From the NCBI RefSeq assembly GCF_011043775.1, contig NZ_JAAKXY010000002.1, positions 434,001-498,000 on the forward strand: a stretch of 64,000 bases of DNA, in the 5' to 3' direction. Positions 42,778 to 52,746 of this stretch are shown here, in pieces (position 1 is the stretch's first letter; each line of letters opens with the position of its first letter). The position numbers and the translations under genes are program-made. The notes beneath the pieces were generated by a model. That model was given only the letters and a program-made list of their open reading frames with translations, was not told the DNA's origin and searched no databases. The stretch comes from Natronolimnobius sp. AArcel1 (GTDB lineage Archaea > Halobacteriota > Halobacteria > Halobacteriales > Natrialbaceae).

Positions 42778-44545
42778 CGCAGAACCCGAAACGGAGACGG
42801 AAGATGCAACGAGCGAGAAACTGGTCGAACTCGCCAAGCGCCGCGGGTACTTCTTCCAGTCCTCGGGCGCCTACGGCGGCGTCGGCGGCTTCTATACCTT
42901 CGGCCCACAGGGCGCGTCCCTGAAAGACAACGTTGAGGATGCCTGGCGCGACTGCTTCGCCGTCGCCGAGGGCAACATGGAGATCGACGCGCCGACGATC
43001 ATGCCCGAACCCGTCTTCGAGGCGTCTGGCCATCTCGATACCTTCGACGACATGCTGATTGAGTGTCCCGAGTGCGAGACGAGCACGCGGGCAGACCACC
43101 TCGTCGAGGACAACACCGAGTACGAGGACGCAGAGAGCCTGCCGATCCCAGAAGTTGAGGAAGTCATCGCGGAGTACGAACTCGCCTGTCCCGAGTGCGG
43201 TGCTGGACTGGCCGATGTCGCTGTCGAAAACTTCAACCTCATGTTCGCGACGAATATCGGCCCCGGCGACGCCGATCCGGGCTACTTGCGCCCCGAGACC
43301 GCACAGGGCATCTTCGTCGAGTTCCCTCGGCTCAAAGAGTACGCGCGCAATCAGCTTCCGTTCGGCGTCACCCAGATCGGTCGTGCCTACCGCAACGAGA
43401 TCAGCCCGCGCCGGTCGATCATCCGTACGCGAGAGTTTACCCAGGCTGAACTCGAGTACTTCATCGACCCCGAATCCGACGAGCCAGACCTCTCGAGCGT
43501 CGAAGACGTGGCGGTAACGCTCTATCCCGCAAGTGAGCAAAACAGCGAGGACGGCGACGAACTCGAGACGACCATCGGCGAGGCCGTCGATGAGGGCATA
43601 ATCAGCGATGAGTGGGTTGCGTACTTCCTCGGCGTCGCGAAGCCGTGGTACGAGTCGGTCGGCGTCGATATGGACCGGTTCCGGTTCCGCCAGCACCTCT
43701 CAGGCGAGCGCGCACACTACGCCGCCGACTGTTGGGACGCCGAAAGCGAAATTGATGGCAACTGGATCGAGATGGCTGGTTTCGCCAACCGGACCGACTA
43801 CGACCTCTCGAAACACGCCGAGTACTCCGACGACCGCTTTACCGTCTTCAAGCAGTACGACGAGCCCAAAACCGTCGAACGCGCCACGGTCGATCCCGAT
43901 ATGAGCTATCTCGGCCCCGAATTCGGCGGCGACGCACAGGCCGTCGTTGCCGAACTCGAGGACCTCGCGGCCCGCGACCGTACTGCATTCGAGGGCGACA
44001 CCGTCGAGATCGACCTCGAGGGCGAGACCCACGACCTCCCCGTCGAGAAAACCGGCTTTGCAGTCGAAGAACAGACCGAGGCAGGCGAGCACATCCTGCC
44101 ACACGTCATCGAACCCTCCTTCGGTGTCGACCGCTTGGTCTACACCGTCTTGCACCACGCCTACCGCGAGGACGAGGTGGCCGGCGAGGAGCGAACCTAT
44201 CTCGAACTCGAGCCCGAAGTCGCGCCCACGTTCGTCGGCGTCTTCCCACTGCAGAACGATGACGAACTCGAGGCCCAAGCTGACGAGATCGTCGCTGCCC
44301 TGCGCGCGGAAGGACTCTCTGTGACGTACGACGACTCGGGCAACATCGGTCGGCGCTACCGCCGACAGGACGAAGTCGGCACGCCCTTTTGCGTGACCGT
44401 CGACTTCGAGACCATCGAAAATGAGGAGACGACCGTCACCGTCCGCGAGCGCGACTCGACCGACCAGAAACGGCTTTCCGTCGACGGACTCGCTGAGACG
44501 CTCGCCACGATTCGAGCGGGCGATCTCGAGTTCGACGAGCTGTAG
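42770..44545 (+). CDS. glyS: Glycyl-tRNA synthetase
   Basis: A 591-residue class II synthetase of the alpha2, eukaryal/archaeal type, charging tRNA-Gly. SEKLVELAKRRGYFFQSSGA and VGGFYTFGPQGA form the start of the catalytic core. A zinc-like IECPECETSTRADH/LACPECGAGLADVAVE pair lies near residues 96-150. Motif 2 is in GRAYRNEISPRRSIIRTREF (near 210), motif 3 in SFGVDRLVYTVL. The anticodon-binding domain covers the last 110 residues (GRRYRRQDEVGTPFCVTVD). The start overlaps the CBS gene by 8 bases. Confidence 0.96.
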   Translation: MSNAEPETETEDATSEKLVELAKRRGYFFQSSGAYGGVGGFYTFGPQGASLKDNVEDAWRDCFAVAEGNMEIDAPTIMPEPVFEASGHLDTFDDMLIECPECETSTRADHLVEDNTEYEDAESLPIPEVEEVIAEYELACPECGAGLADVAVENFNLMFATNIGPGDADPGYLRPETAQGIFVEFPRLKEYARNQLPFGVTQIGRAYRNEISPRRSIIRTREFTQAELEYFIDPESDEPDLSSVEDVAVTLYPASEQNSEDGDELETTIGEAVDEGIISDEWVAYFLGVAKPWYESVGVDMDRFRFRQHLSGERAHYAADCWDAESEIDGNWIEMAGFANRTDYDLSKHAEYSDDRFTVFKQYDEPKTVERATVDPDMSYLGPEFGGDAQAVVAELEDLAARDRTAFEGDTVEIDLEGETHDLPVEKTGFAVEEQTEAGEHILPHVIEPSFGVDRLVYTVLHHAYREDEVAGEERTYLELEPEVAPTFVGVFPLQNDDELEAQADEIVAALRAEGLSVTYDDSGNIGRRYRRQDEVGTPFCVTVDFETIENEETTVTVRERDSTDQKRLSVDGLAETLATIRAGDLEFDEL

Positions 44546-44554
44546 CGGTCGTTT

Positions 44555-45139
44555 TCACCACCATGTTGCAGCGAGGTCGACCAGCCCCCACGCGACGGCA
44601 GTCAGGAGAACGAGGTAGAGACCGTTTCCGATCGTCGAAAAGACGAGAAATCGACCGGCTGGATAGCCGCTTAGTCCGGCTGGAATACTCAACAGCGACC
44701 GAACGCCAGGAATCGCGTTCGTGACCACGAGCGCGGTTGCACCGAATCGATCGAACAATCGAGTGGCCACGCGCAACCGCCGCTCACCGATCTGCTTGTG
44801 GATCACTGATGGAACCTGATCAGCATACGGAACCCGTCTACGAATTCCGAAGTATTCGGGGCTGTCCGCGTTGAAGCCACGATACAGGGTAAACTGTCCG
44901 AGGGTGGCCGCGAGGACCGACAATCCCGCAACCACGAACAGAACGAAATCAGTTGGAACGACGAGGACGACGTAGGCGAGATAGAACGTCGCGGGTGGAG
45001 TGAGTTTGCCGATCACCATTCCGTCGAAATAAAACAACAACAGGAAAACCGGAACCGCAAGCGCCTGCAACAGGACGACAATTCCCTCGACGGTGGCTAT
45101 CACGGCGGATCGCGCCCCAGCGTCGTCGTTCGAGACCAA
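44555..45139 (-). CDS. VTT/DedA-type membrane protein
   Basis: A 194-residue integral membrane protein with about five hydrophobic segments. The C-terminal half has the VTT/SNARE-associated signature: RFGATALVVTNAIPGVRSLL, then PAGLSGYPAGRFLVFSTIGN. DedA/VTT proteins are lipid scramblases or lipid carriers; substrate in archaea is unknown. The N-terminus contains a soluble spacer and VVLLQALAVPVFLLLFYFDG. It converges on glyS with a 9-base gap. Confidence 0.85.
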   Translation of the reverse strand: MVSNDDAGARSAVIATVEGIVVLLQALAVPVFLLLFYFDGMVIGKLTPPATFYLAYVVLVVPTDFVLFVVAGLSVLAATLGQFTLYRGFNADSPEYFGIRRRVPYADQVPSVIHKQIGERRLRVATRLFDRFGATALVVTNAIPGVRSLLSIPAGLSGYPAGRFLVFSTIGNGLYLVLLTAVAWGLVDLAATWW

Positions 45140-45424
45140 ACGAGCAGGAGAACGAGCAGCCGACTTGAGGCGGATGCGACCATCGAGAGTCCGCGAGAGA
45201 ACTGCACTGGTCGCCGAATCATATCGTCAGGTTTGGCGACACCACCATAAGCACACCGGCAGCCAAGACTGGCAGACAGCTAAGGTTTTTGACCGTTGAA
45301 CAGCTGTACTGACTGTTGTCCGGCAGTTCAACATCTCAGAATGTAGGTCGACGAATGGTCGGTGGTGTCAGCGGCCAATATGTAACCGACGGACTGAAGG
45401 TCACATCCTTCGAGAAAAGAGGTG

Positions 45425-46015
45425 ATGGCCGACGAACTCAAAAGACGACTCGTCCACGCAAGCGGCTCCGGGCTGGTCGCACTCTATCTCCTCGCGAACT
45501 ATCTCGAGATTGGACTCACCTGGGACTCTTTCCGCATCCTGATGGTCATCCTCTCGCTCGGAGTGATCGGCCTCGAGTTCCTTCGACTCCGCGTCGGCCT
45601 CGAGTGGTGGATATACGAGAAACTGACGCGTGACTACGAACAGGACCAGTTTGCCGGCTACGGCTACTACATGGTGAGTATGACGGTAGCTGTGCTCGTC
45701 TTCGAGCCCCACATCGCTCTTCCCGCGATGTTGATGCTCTCACTCGGCGACCCGATCAGTGGCGCTGTCTCTGATGACTCGCTCAAGACGGTCAAAAGCC
45801 CAAAAGTGCTCGTTACGATGTTCGTCGTCTCAGCACTACTGGCGACGCCGTTTCTCTACGAGTCGCCCCTGGCTGTCCTCGCGGCCGCCCTTGGCGCGAC
45901 CATCGCTGACGGCGTCAAGGTCCGAATTGGCGACTTCATCGTCGACGACAACCTGACAATTCCGATCTACGCGTCCGTGCTGGCGTGGCTCGCACTCGAG
46001 TTCGCGCCGCTGTAG
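45425..46015 (+). CDS. Dolichol kinase-like membrane protein
   Basis: A 196-residue membrane protein of the dolichol kinase/phosphatidate cytidylyltransferase-like superfamily. MADELKRRLVHASGSGLVAL carries the typical N-terminal helix. The polar segment MLSLGDPISGAVSDD (about 105-120) corresponds to the CTP/lipid-binding GD motif. Six hydrophobic helices are visible. It probably phosphorylates dolichol or a related prenol for N-glycan carrier recycling. GTG at 45422 precedes the ATG at 45425 by one codon; a Shine-Dalgarno-like GAGGTG (45420-45424 region) is adjacent. Confidence 0.8.
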   Translation: MADELKRRLVHASGSGLVALYLLANYLEIGLTWDSFRILMVILSLGVIGLEFLRLRVGLEWWIYEKLTRDYEQDQFAGYGYYMVSMTVAVLVFEPHIALPAMLMLSLGDPISGAVSDDSLKTVKSPKVLVTMFVVSALLATPFLYESPLAVLAAALGATIADGVKVRIGDFIVDDNLTIPIYASVLAWLALEFAPL

Positions 46016-46178
46016 GTCGCTGCTTGTGGAATTTTCGGCTCCGGTGCGGATACTGTGCTGGCAAACGTGCCACCGCTTGAGCTATCTTTAAACAGCGAGA
46101 GAATCCCGCCGTTTACGGCGAGGAGGATGTCACGTTGATAGAAATGCATATACGCTCTCCACAGAGTCACGAATACCG

Positions 46179-47849
46179 ATGGCAACCGCTGACTCCCCCC
46201 TCCGTCGAACGCTTCAACGCACTCGAGACTTCCTCGAGCGCTGCGTTCGGATCGATACGCGGTCGCTTGCCGTGTTTCGGATTGTTGCTGCTCTCCTGAT
46301 CCTTGCGGATCTTGCACTGCGCTCGCGGAACTTTACGTACTTCTACACTGACGAGGGCGTCGTCCCGCGCTCCCTTGTCTACGAAGCGTCGTCTGATCCC
46401 GGCTGGTCGATCTATCACCTGACGACCGATCCGACGCTCATTGCGGGGCTGTTTGTCCTGCAAGCGCTGTTTGCGATCCAGTTACTCGTCGGCTATAAGA
46501 CGCGACTGGCGACGATCATCTCGTTTCTGTTCGTCGTCTCGCTCGATCATCACAACCCGTTCGTATTGAGCTACGCCGATACGCTGTTTCGGCTGTTGCT
46601 GTTCTGGGCCATCTTCTTGCCTCTTGGTGAGCGCTGGTCGATCGATGCCGTCCACGCCGGCCGCGAACCGCGCGTGTACGTTGCGAGTCTTGCCAGCGCG
46701 TTCATCCTCGGCCAGATGGTCTACATGTACGTCACAAACGGGCTGATCAAATCCCAGTCCGACGTCTGGGGCACCGCTGATGCGGCCCCACTCGTGCTCG
46801 GTCTCGACGAAATGACGTACCTGCTTGGCGACACCATCCGCGAGTTCCAGACCCTGCTCGGCTTCGGTGGCGTCCTGTGGTACTACATGCTTGTCTTCGC
46901 GTGGCTCCTCATCGTCTTGCGCGGGCGCTTGCGCATGGCAATGGTCGGCCTCTTCGTCGGTGGCCACCTCTCGTTCGCGCTCACGGTCCGCATCGGCGCG
47001 TTCGCCTACGTCGCACTCGCCGGCCTGGTGTTGTTCCTCCAGCCGCAGTTCTGGCGCGACGCAGCCGCCATCCTCGAGCGCCTCGGACTCGAGACCGAAC
47101 GATTCGCTGCGCGAACGGCCTCACTCGAGCGACTGGCAGCCCGCGTGCCCAATCCCCGAATCGGTGGTGAACGCACCGACCAACTGCGCGACCACGCCTA
47201 TACGGCAAGTATCGGGCTCATCGTCGCAACGATCCTGTTCGTCGCCGTCGTGATGGGAGGAAATATCGGCCTTGTCGTCGCCGAGTCAGTGACTGATGCT
47301 GACGAGAGCGAACGTGCCCTCGAGTATCAGGTCGAAGATGTCGTCATCGAGACGTTGACGGAGACCGACGGGGTGACACACGTCGAGTCAACAGCCTCGA
47401 AACTGGGGATCGACCAACCGATTGGGTGGGGCGTCTTCGCCGGGCCGGATCCACGAACCACGGATCGCTATCACGTCTTCGCTGCAGAGACAGTAGACGG
47501 CGAGCAACTCGATATCTACAACGACCGCCCGCTTACCTACGAGCGCCCCGGCCAGGAGTTACAGACCCAACACGGGACCTATCGCGAGCGCTTCTACATG
47601 AACAGCGTGCGCTCAGGTCACTCGAGCGACCTCGTCGCAGAGCACCTCGCTGAACACCTCTGTGAGCAGTGGACAGACAACAACGACGGCGAACTCGAAG
47701 CGATTTCGATGTACGTCGTCAACGAGCAGGTTACCCGCGAGACGATCACTGATCCGACGGATCGCGACCGCACCGCGTCGTACATCTACCGACACGGCTG
47801 TGGCGACAACTCGCCGCGAATTATCCAGGAGCCCGGTGACGACCTGTAG
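46179..47849 (+). CDS. HTTM-domain membrane protein, paralogue 1
   Basis: A 556-residue protein. The N-terminal 380 residues form the HTTM (vitamin-K-carboxylase-like) membrane domain: VRIDTRSLAVFRIVAALLIL, FYTDEGVVPRSL, then VSLDHHNPFVLSYADTLFRL, FWAIFLPLGERWSIDAVHAG and the last helix VATILFVAVVMGGNIGLVVA. A soluble C-terminal domain (about 400-556) contains WGVFAGPDPRTTDRYHVFAA and FYMNSVRSGHSSD. TATA-like gcatatacgc lies 29 bases upstream. It is highly similar to the protein at 50635-52239. Enzyme activity in archaea is unknown. Confidence 0.9.
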   Translation: MATADSPLRRTLQRTRDFLERCVRIDTRSLAVFRIVAALLILADLALRSRNFTYFYTDEGVVPRSLVYEASSDPGWSIYHLTTDPTLIAGLFVLQALFAIQLLVGYKTRLATIISFLFVVSLDHHNPFVLSYADTLFRLLLFWAIFLPLGERWSIDAVHAGREPRVYVASLASAFILGQMVYMYVTNGLIKSQSDVWGTADAAPLVLGLDEMTYLLGDTIREFQTLLGFGGVLWYYMLVFAWLLIVLRGRLRMAMVGLFVGGHLSFALTVRIGAFAYVALAGLVLFLQPQFWRDAAAILERLGLETERFAARTASLERLAARVPNPRIGGERTDQLRDHAYTASIGLIVATILFVAVVMGGNIGLVVAESVTDADESERALEYQVEDVVIETLTETDGVTHVESTASKLGIDQPIGWGVFAGPDPRTTDRYHVFAAETVDGEQLDIYNDRPLTYERPGQELQTQHGTYRERFYMNSVRSGHSSDLVAEHLAEHLCEQWTDNNDGELEAISMYVVNEQVTRETITDPTDRDRTASYIYRHGCGDNSPRIIQEPGDDL

Positions 47850-47942
47850 CGCCCTCTCCCGCCCACACCGCAACCACGACAGCGGCTTCACTTTCACCGC
47901 GGTTTCTCAACGCTTAACCTCGCCCGTAGTGAATCACCGCCA

Positions 47943-50399
47943 ATGGCAACGACGGACGAGAGTGGGGACCCACCAAAAATCGAGCACCCGCTCCTCGAGC
48001 CCGACTTTCTCGAGCGGCGGCTCTATCAGTTGAAACTCGCGGGGACGGCCGCGAACCACCACACGCTCGTCTGTCTCCCGACCGGGCTGGGGAAGACGAC
48101 CGTGAGCCTACTCGTGACCGCACGCCGACTCGAGGAAGTTGGCGGGAAATCGGTGATGCTCGCACCCACCAAGCCGCTCGTCCAGCAACACGCCGAGTTC
48201 TACCGCGAAGCCCTCCAGATTCCCGACGACGAGATTGTCGTCTTCACCGGCGACGTCAGCCCGGACGACCGCGCTGCGCTCTGGGACAAGGCAACCGTCG
48301 TCATGGCAACCCCACAGGTGATCGAAAACGACCTCGTCGGCTCTCGAGTCTCGCTTGCCGACGTAACCCATATCACCTTCGACGAGTGCCACCGCGCGAC
48401 CGGCGACTACGCCTACAACTACATCGCCGAACGCTACCACGACGACGCCAAGAAACCACTCGTCACCGGCATGTCAGCCTCGCCCGGCGGCGACGAGGAA
48501 GCCATCCTCGAGGTCTGTGAAAACCTCGGTCTCCAGGAAGTCGAAGTGATGACCGAAGAGGACGCCGACGTCGCCGAGTTCACCCACGACACCGACGTTG
48601 AATGGGAACGCATCGATCTCCCCGAGCACGTTCTCGAGATCCGCGACGCGCTGAACGAGGTCATCAAAGACCGACTCGAGACGCTCAAGGAGATGGGGAT
48701 CGCCTCCTCAACACAACCGGATCAGTCCCAGAAGGACCTCAACCGGATGCGCGCCGAGTTACAGCAGTTGATCAACAACGATCAATCGGAGGGGTTCGAG
48801 GGGATGTCGATCCACGCCGAGGTGATGAAACTCCGCCAGGCCGTCACGCTCGTCGAAACCCAGAGCGTCGAGGCCCTCCGGCGGTACTTCGACCGCCAGC
48901 GCAATCAGGCAAGATCCTCAGGTGCGTCGAAAGCGAGCCAGCGGATGGTCTCTGACCCCCGCGTCCGCGAATCCATGCGCAAAGCCGAGAGCTTCGACGA
49001 GTTACACCCGAAGTACCGCAAGACGCGAATGCTCCTCGCGGAGACGCTCGGCCTCGAGGGCGGCGAACGTGTGATCGTCTTTACTGAATCCCGCGACACC
49101 GCAGAGGCGCTCACAGAGTTCCTGTGTGATAGTTTCGACGCGAAGCGCTTTGTCGGGCAGGGCGACCGCGAAGGCAGCGATGGGATGACCCAGACCGAAC
49201 AGAAAGACGTACTCGATGACTTCCGCGCAGGCGAGTTCGAAGTCCTCGTCTCCACCTCCGTCGCCGAGGAAGGACTGGACGTTCCCGAAGTCGACCTCGT
49301 GCTCTTTTATGAACCCGTGCCGACGGCGATCCGATCCATCCAGCGAAAGGGCCGAACGGGCCGCCAGTCAGAAGGCCGCGTCGTCGTCCTCATGGCCGAA
49401 GACACGCGCGACGAGGCCTACTTCTGGATCTCCCAGCGCCGCGAAAAGGAGATGGAGTCGGAACTGCGCGACCTGAAGGGAATGGCCGACGACCTGAAAG
49501 ACGAACTCGATGACTCCCAACAGGCGCTGTCGGATTTCGACGGCGAAACCGGCACCGGCGACAAGAGCGAAGTGAAAGTAGACACTAGACAAGGACAAGC
49601 CGACGCAGTCGGCGATTCTTCCAGTGGAAATGAGGGGGTTTCGACACAGCCCGGACTCGAGGATTACGCTGATGACATTTCGGACTCGAGCGACGACGAA
49701 GGCGATACCAGCGACGTTGAAACCCACGAACCCACCGCCGAGGGCGACCAGATTGCAATCGTCGCTGATCAGCGCGAGATGGACGCCAACATCGCCCGCG
49801 AACTCTCCCGACGCGACGAGATTGACATTACCCTCGAGACGCTCGAGGTGGGCGACTACGTCCTTTCGGATCGGGTCGTCATCGAGCGCAAGTCGGTTGC
49901 GGACTTCGTCGACTCGCTCGTTGGCAGCGACCGCTCGATGTTCGAGCAGGTCGGCTCGATGGCGCGCCATTACTCCCGCCCCATCGTGATCGTCGAGGGC
50001 GACGGCCTGTACGAACAACGCGACATCCACCCGAACGCGATTCGAGGCGCGCTCTCGAGTCTCGCAGTCGATTTCGACGCGAGTATCCTCCAGACTGGGG
50101 GCGAAGACGAGACGACCGAACTGCTCGCAGTGATCGCCGGCCGCGAACAGGAAACGAGCGACCGCGAGGTGTCCGTCCACGGCGAGAAACAGGCCAAGAC
50201 TCTCGCCGAACAACAGGAGTACGTTGTCTCCTCGATTGCTGAAATCGGCCCTGTCACGGCGCGCTCGTTGCTTGCAGAGTTCGGTACCGTCGAGGCGATC
50301 ATGATCGCAACCGAAGACGAGTTGCAGGCGGCCAACGGCGTCGGGCAGGTGACCGCCGAGCGCATGCGCGAAGTGATTGGAAGCGACTACAGCGGGTAA
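47943..50399 (+). CDS. hef: Hef helicase/ERCC4-type nuclease
   Basis: An 818-residue FANCM/XPF-like enzyme for stalled forks and branched DNA. The helicase part has Walker A LPTGLGKTT (near residue 39), DECH box TFDECHRATG (near 138) and motif VI RKGRTGRQSEGRV (near 455). An acidic linker (about 540-595) precedes the nuclease: VADQREMDAN, LEVGDYVLSDRVVIERKSVA DF-type active site (near 635-655). Tandem HhH motifs (IAEIGPVTARSLLAEFGTVE) close the protein. Both helicase and nuclease active sites are intact. A TATA-like acgcttaacctc is 26 bases upstream. Confidence 0.96.
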   Translation: MATTDESGDPPKIEHPLLEPDFLERRLYQLKLAGTAANHHTLVCLPTGLGKTTVSLLVTARRLEEVGGKSVMLAPTKPLVQQHAEFYREALQIPDDEIVVFTGDVSPDDRAALWDKATVVMATPQVIENDLVGSRVSLADVTHITFDECHRATGDYAYNYIAERYHDDAKKPLVTGMSASPGGDEEAILEVCENLGLQEVEVMTEEDADVAEFTHDTDVEWERIDLPEHVLEIRDALNEVIKDRLETLKEMGIASSTQPDQSQKDLNRMRAELQQLINNDQSEGFEGMSIHAEVMKLRQAVTLVETQSVEALRRYFDRQRNQARSSGASKASQRMVSDPRVRESMRKAESFDELHPKYRKTRMLLAETLGLEGGERVIVFTESRDTAEALTEFLCDSFDAKRFVGQGDREGSDGMTQTEQKDVLDDFRAGEFEVLVSTSVAEEGLDVPEVDLVLFYEPVPTAIRSIQRKGRTGRQSEGRVVVLMAEDTRDEAYFWISQRREKEMESELRDLKGMADDLKDELDDSQQALSDFDGETGTGDKSEVKVDTRQGQADAVGDSSSGNEGVSTQPGLEDYADDISDSSDDEGDTSDVETHEPTAEGDQIAIVADQREMDANIARELSRRDEIDITLETLEVGDYVLSDRVVIERKSVADFVDSLVGSDRSMFEQVGSMARHYSRPIVIVEGDGLYEQRDIHPNAIRGALSSLAVDFDASILQTGGEDETTELLAVIAGREQETSDREVSVHGEKQAKTLAEQQEYVVSSIAEIGPVTARSLLAEFGTVEAIMIATEDELQAANGVGQVTAERMREVIGSDYSG

Positions 50400-50634
50400 C
50401 CGGTAGCTACGGTCCTGGTGTGCTCAGCAGACTGTATACCCGTCAGCAGTACTGGCACCCGAGTTCGCTGAAACAGAAGGCATTTATAATTAGAATAACG
50501 AGTCGACGGAACGACCAGTACGGCCCGCAATTTGTCAGTTCGGGGCTTCCGCATCCGCTGGCGACCGTCCAAAATTCGGACTGAACCGGCAACACTGAGA
50601 TTGACGACGAGGGCCGTCAACACTCCACAGCAGC
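50400..50634. other. Spacer upstream of HTTM paralogue 2
   Basis: No ORF is supported. The A/T-rich gcatttataattagaataac (about 50478-50497) is the best promoter element; if used, the HTTM-2 transcript would have a leader of about 125 bases, unlike its leaderless paralogue. Confidence 0.4.
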
Positions 50635-52239
50635 ATGTCACGAGAACTATCACAACAGGCTCGGGCCATCGGCGAACGGATTCAGACGAATTTCCGTGAC
50701 TGCATCCGGATCGACACCCGTTCACTTGCTGTCTTTCGGATATTCCTCGGTGCGCTCGTGCTGGCCGACCTCGTGTTGCGCTCGAGAAATTTCGCCTTTT
50801 TCTACTCGGGCGAGGGCGTGGTCCCCCACGAGTTAGCGGTCGATATGACTGCAGACAACGCGTTTTCGATCTACTACTACGCCTCGAGTCCGACACAGAT
50901 TGCGGCGTTGATGGTCATCCAGGCGCTGTTTGCGCTGCAGTTGATCGTCGGCTACAAGACGCGTGTGGCGACGATCATCTCGTTTCTGTTCGTCATCTCG
51001 CTTGACCACCACAATCCGCTCGTGCTAAGCTACGCCGATACGCTGTTCCGCCTGCTCTTTTTCTGGGCCATCTTCCTCCCGTTGGGCGAGCGCTGGTCGG
51101 TCGACGCCGTCCACGCTGACCGCGACCCTCGAGGATCGTTCGCCGGCATCATGGCTCTCTTCGCGATGGGGCAGATGGTTTATATGTACTTCCTCAACTG
51201 GTATCACAAGTCCCAGGATAGTCTGTGGACCACCGGTGAGGCGACGCCGCTGATCATGGGCCTCGACGATATGACGTTCCTCCTCGCGGAGTACGTCCGC
51301 GAGTTCCCGACGCTGCTCGAGTACGGCGGCTTGCTGTGGTACTATATGCTCATGCTCTCGCCGTTTTTGATCATCCTTATCGGCCGGCAGCGATACCCGC
51401 TGATTCTGTTGTTCGTCGGTGGCCACGCGATGTTCGCTGTGACCGTCCGCATTGGCGCATTCCCGTACGTCGCGTTCGCTGGACTCGTATTATTCATCCA
51501 GCCACAACTCTGGCGTGACGGCGAATTGGTTGTCAAACGGCTGGGTATCGACGCAGCAGTGGACACGACATACACTGAGGTGAGGGACACCCTCGAGCGA
51601 CTCGCTGCTCGCGTTCCCCGGTTGCGGATCGACGAACCGCGAGTGCAGGCGGCGAAACCGCACCTCTACAACGTCGGCGTCGGCGTGATCATTGTCTCGT
51701 TGATCGTCTTTACACTCTTTACGTCCCTTCCAGCTGGAAACGCCGTCAACGAGGCCGTCTCCCCCGACGAACAAATCGAAGATCGCGCTACAATGGTGAA
51801 CATCGATCAGCCAGAGTGGAGCGTCTTCGCGCCGACACCACGAACCAGCGATCACTACTTCGTCTTCGCCGCCGAGACGACCGATGGTGAGTACGTCGAT
51901 GTCTACAACGACGACAGGGAAGTGACAAGAGAACGACCCTACGACGAGCTACAGCAGCAGTACAGCACCTATCGCGAGCGCTTCTACATGAACAGCGTTC
52001 GCCGCGGCGGCCTCCACGACAGAAACGACGCGCCGTCCCATTTAGCAGCCTACTACTGCGACACCTGGGAAGATGACGACGGTGCAGAACTCGAGCAACT
52101 CACCATGCATCGGATCGTCGAACCGATTACGATGGACACGATTGCCGATCCATCGGAACGCGACTCCCGCAGCGGCAACGTCTACGAGTATCACTGCGAC
52201 GGCGAGGAACCCGAGACGGTTGACCTACCACAAGAGTGA
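50635..52239 (+). CDS. HTTM-domain membrane protein, paralogue 2
   Basis: A 534-residue paralogue of the protein at 46179-47849. Shared segments in order are IRIDTRSLAVFRIF, FYSGEGVVPHEL, YKTRVATIISFLFVISLDHH, SYADTLFRLLFFWAIFLPLG, the helix LPAGNAV-side membrane segment near 365, and the soluble C-terminal block WSVFAPTPRTSDHYFVFAAE. It is followed after 60 bases by the DCC oxidoreductase. HTTM and DCC proteins are commonly encoded together, suggesting a joint redox-linked membrane function. Confidence 0.9.
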   Translation: MSRELSQQARAIGERIQTNFRDCIRIDTRSLAVFRIFLGALVLADLVLRSRNFAFFYSGEGVVPHELAVDMTADNAFSIYYYASSPTQIAALMVIQALFALQLIVGYKTRVATIISFLFVISLDHHNPLVLSYADTLFRLLFFWAIFLPLGERWSVDAVHADRDPRGSFAGIMALFAMGQMVYMYFLNWYHKSQDSLWTTGEATPLIMGLDDMTFLLAEYVREFPTLLEYGGLLWYYMLMLSPFLIILIGRQRYPLILLFVGGHAMFAVTVRIGAFPYVAFAGLVLFIQPQLWRDGELVVKRLGIDAAVDTTYTEVRDTLERLAARVPRLRIDEPRVQAAKPHLYNVGVGVIIVSLIVFTLFTSLPAGNAVNEAVSPDEQIEDRATMVNIDQPEWSVFAPTPRTSDHYFVFAAETTDGEYVDVYNDDREVTRERPYDELQQQYSTYRERFYMNSVRRGGLHDRNDAPSHLAAYYCDTWEDDDGAELEQLTMHRIVEPITMDTIADPSERDSRSGNVYEYHCDGEEPETVDLPQE

Positions 52240-52299
52240 GATGAATCCACCCTGTCGCCATCGGAACGCTGAATTGGTGAGGCCACATACGGACACCCA

Positions 52300-52746
52300 A
52301 TGAACGACAAGATTCCGACGGATGCGCCAATTATCCTCTTCGATGGCGTCTGCAATCTCTGTGCCGGGTTCGTGCAGTTCATCGTCCCACGTGATCCCGA
52401 CGGAATCTTTCACTTTGCCTCCCTGCAGTCCGAGGTTGGACAAGACTTGCTCGCAGCCCACGGCCTTGCGGATCACGACCTCGATTCCATCGTCTTACTC
52501 GAGGGTGACGACGCCTACGTCAAATCCGATGCCGTATTCCGAATCGCCGAGCGACTCGGCGGCATCTACGCGCTCGCTCGCCCACTGAAGTACCTCCCGC
52601 GACGACTGCGCGACTGGGGCTACGACCTCGTCGCCGCCAATCGCTACCGGATTTTCGGCCAGAAAGACCAGTGCATGATGCCGACCGGCGACGTACAGAC
52701 GCGCTTTCTCGAGCAAGACTCGAGTCCGGGAACAGGCTCGGAGTAG
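52300..52746 (+). CDS. DCC-family thiol-disulfide oxidoreductase (DUF393)
   Basis: A 148-residue protein of the DCC family. The signature IILFDGVCNLCAGFVQFIVP near residue 9 has the DxxCxxC motif (Asp16, Cys19, Cys22), a thioredoxin-like redox pair. FHFASLQSEVGQDLLAAHGL and SDAVFRIAERLGGIYALARP follow as in relatives. Partner of the HTTM protein just upstream. It ends at the TAG directly adjoining the convergent zinc-protein stop. A role in reducing or oxidising HTTM-linked thiols is an inference. Confidence 0.9.
   Translation: MNDKIPTDAPIILFDGVCNLCAGFVQFIVPRDPDGIFHFASLQSEVGQDLLAAHGLADHDLDSIVLLEGDDAYVKSDAVFRIAERLGGIYALARPLKYLPRRLRDWGYDLVAANRYRIFGQKDQCMMPTGDVQTRFLEQDSSPGTGSE

Noticed and set aside
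45967-46317. Minus-strand frame between the dolichol-kinase-like and HTTM genes
   Set aside because: It overlaps both flanking genes at its ends and has no supporting promoter or family motif.
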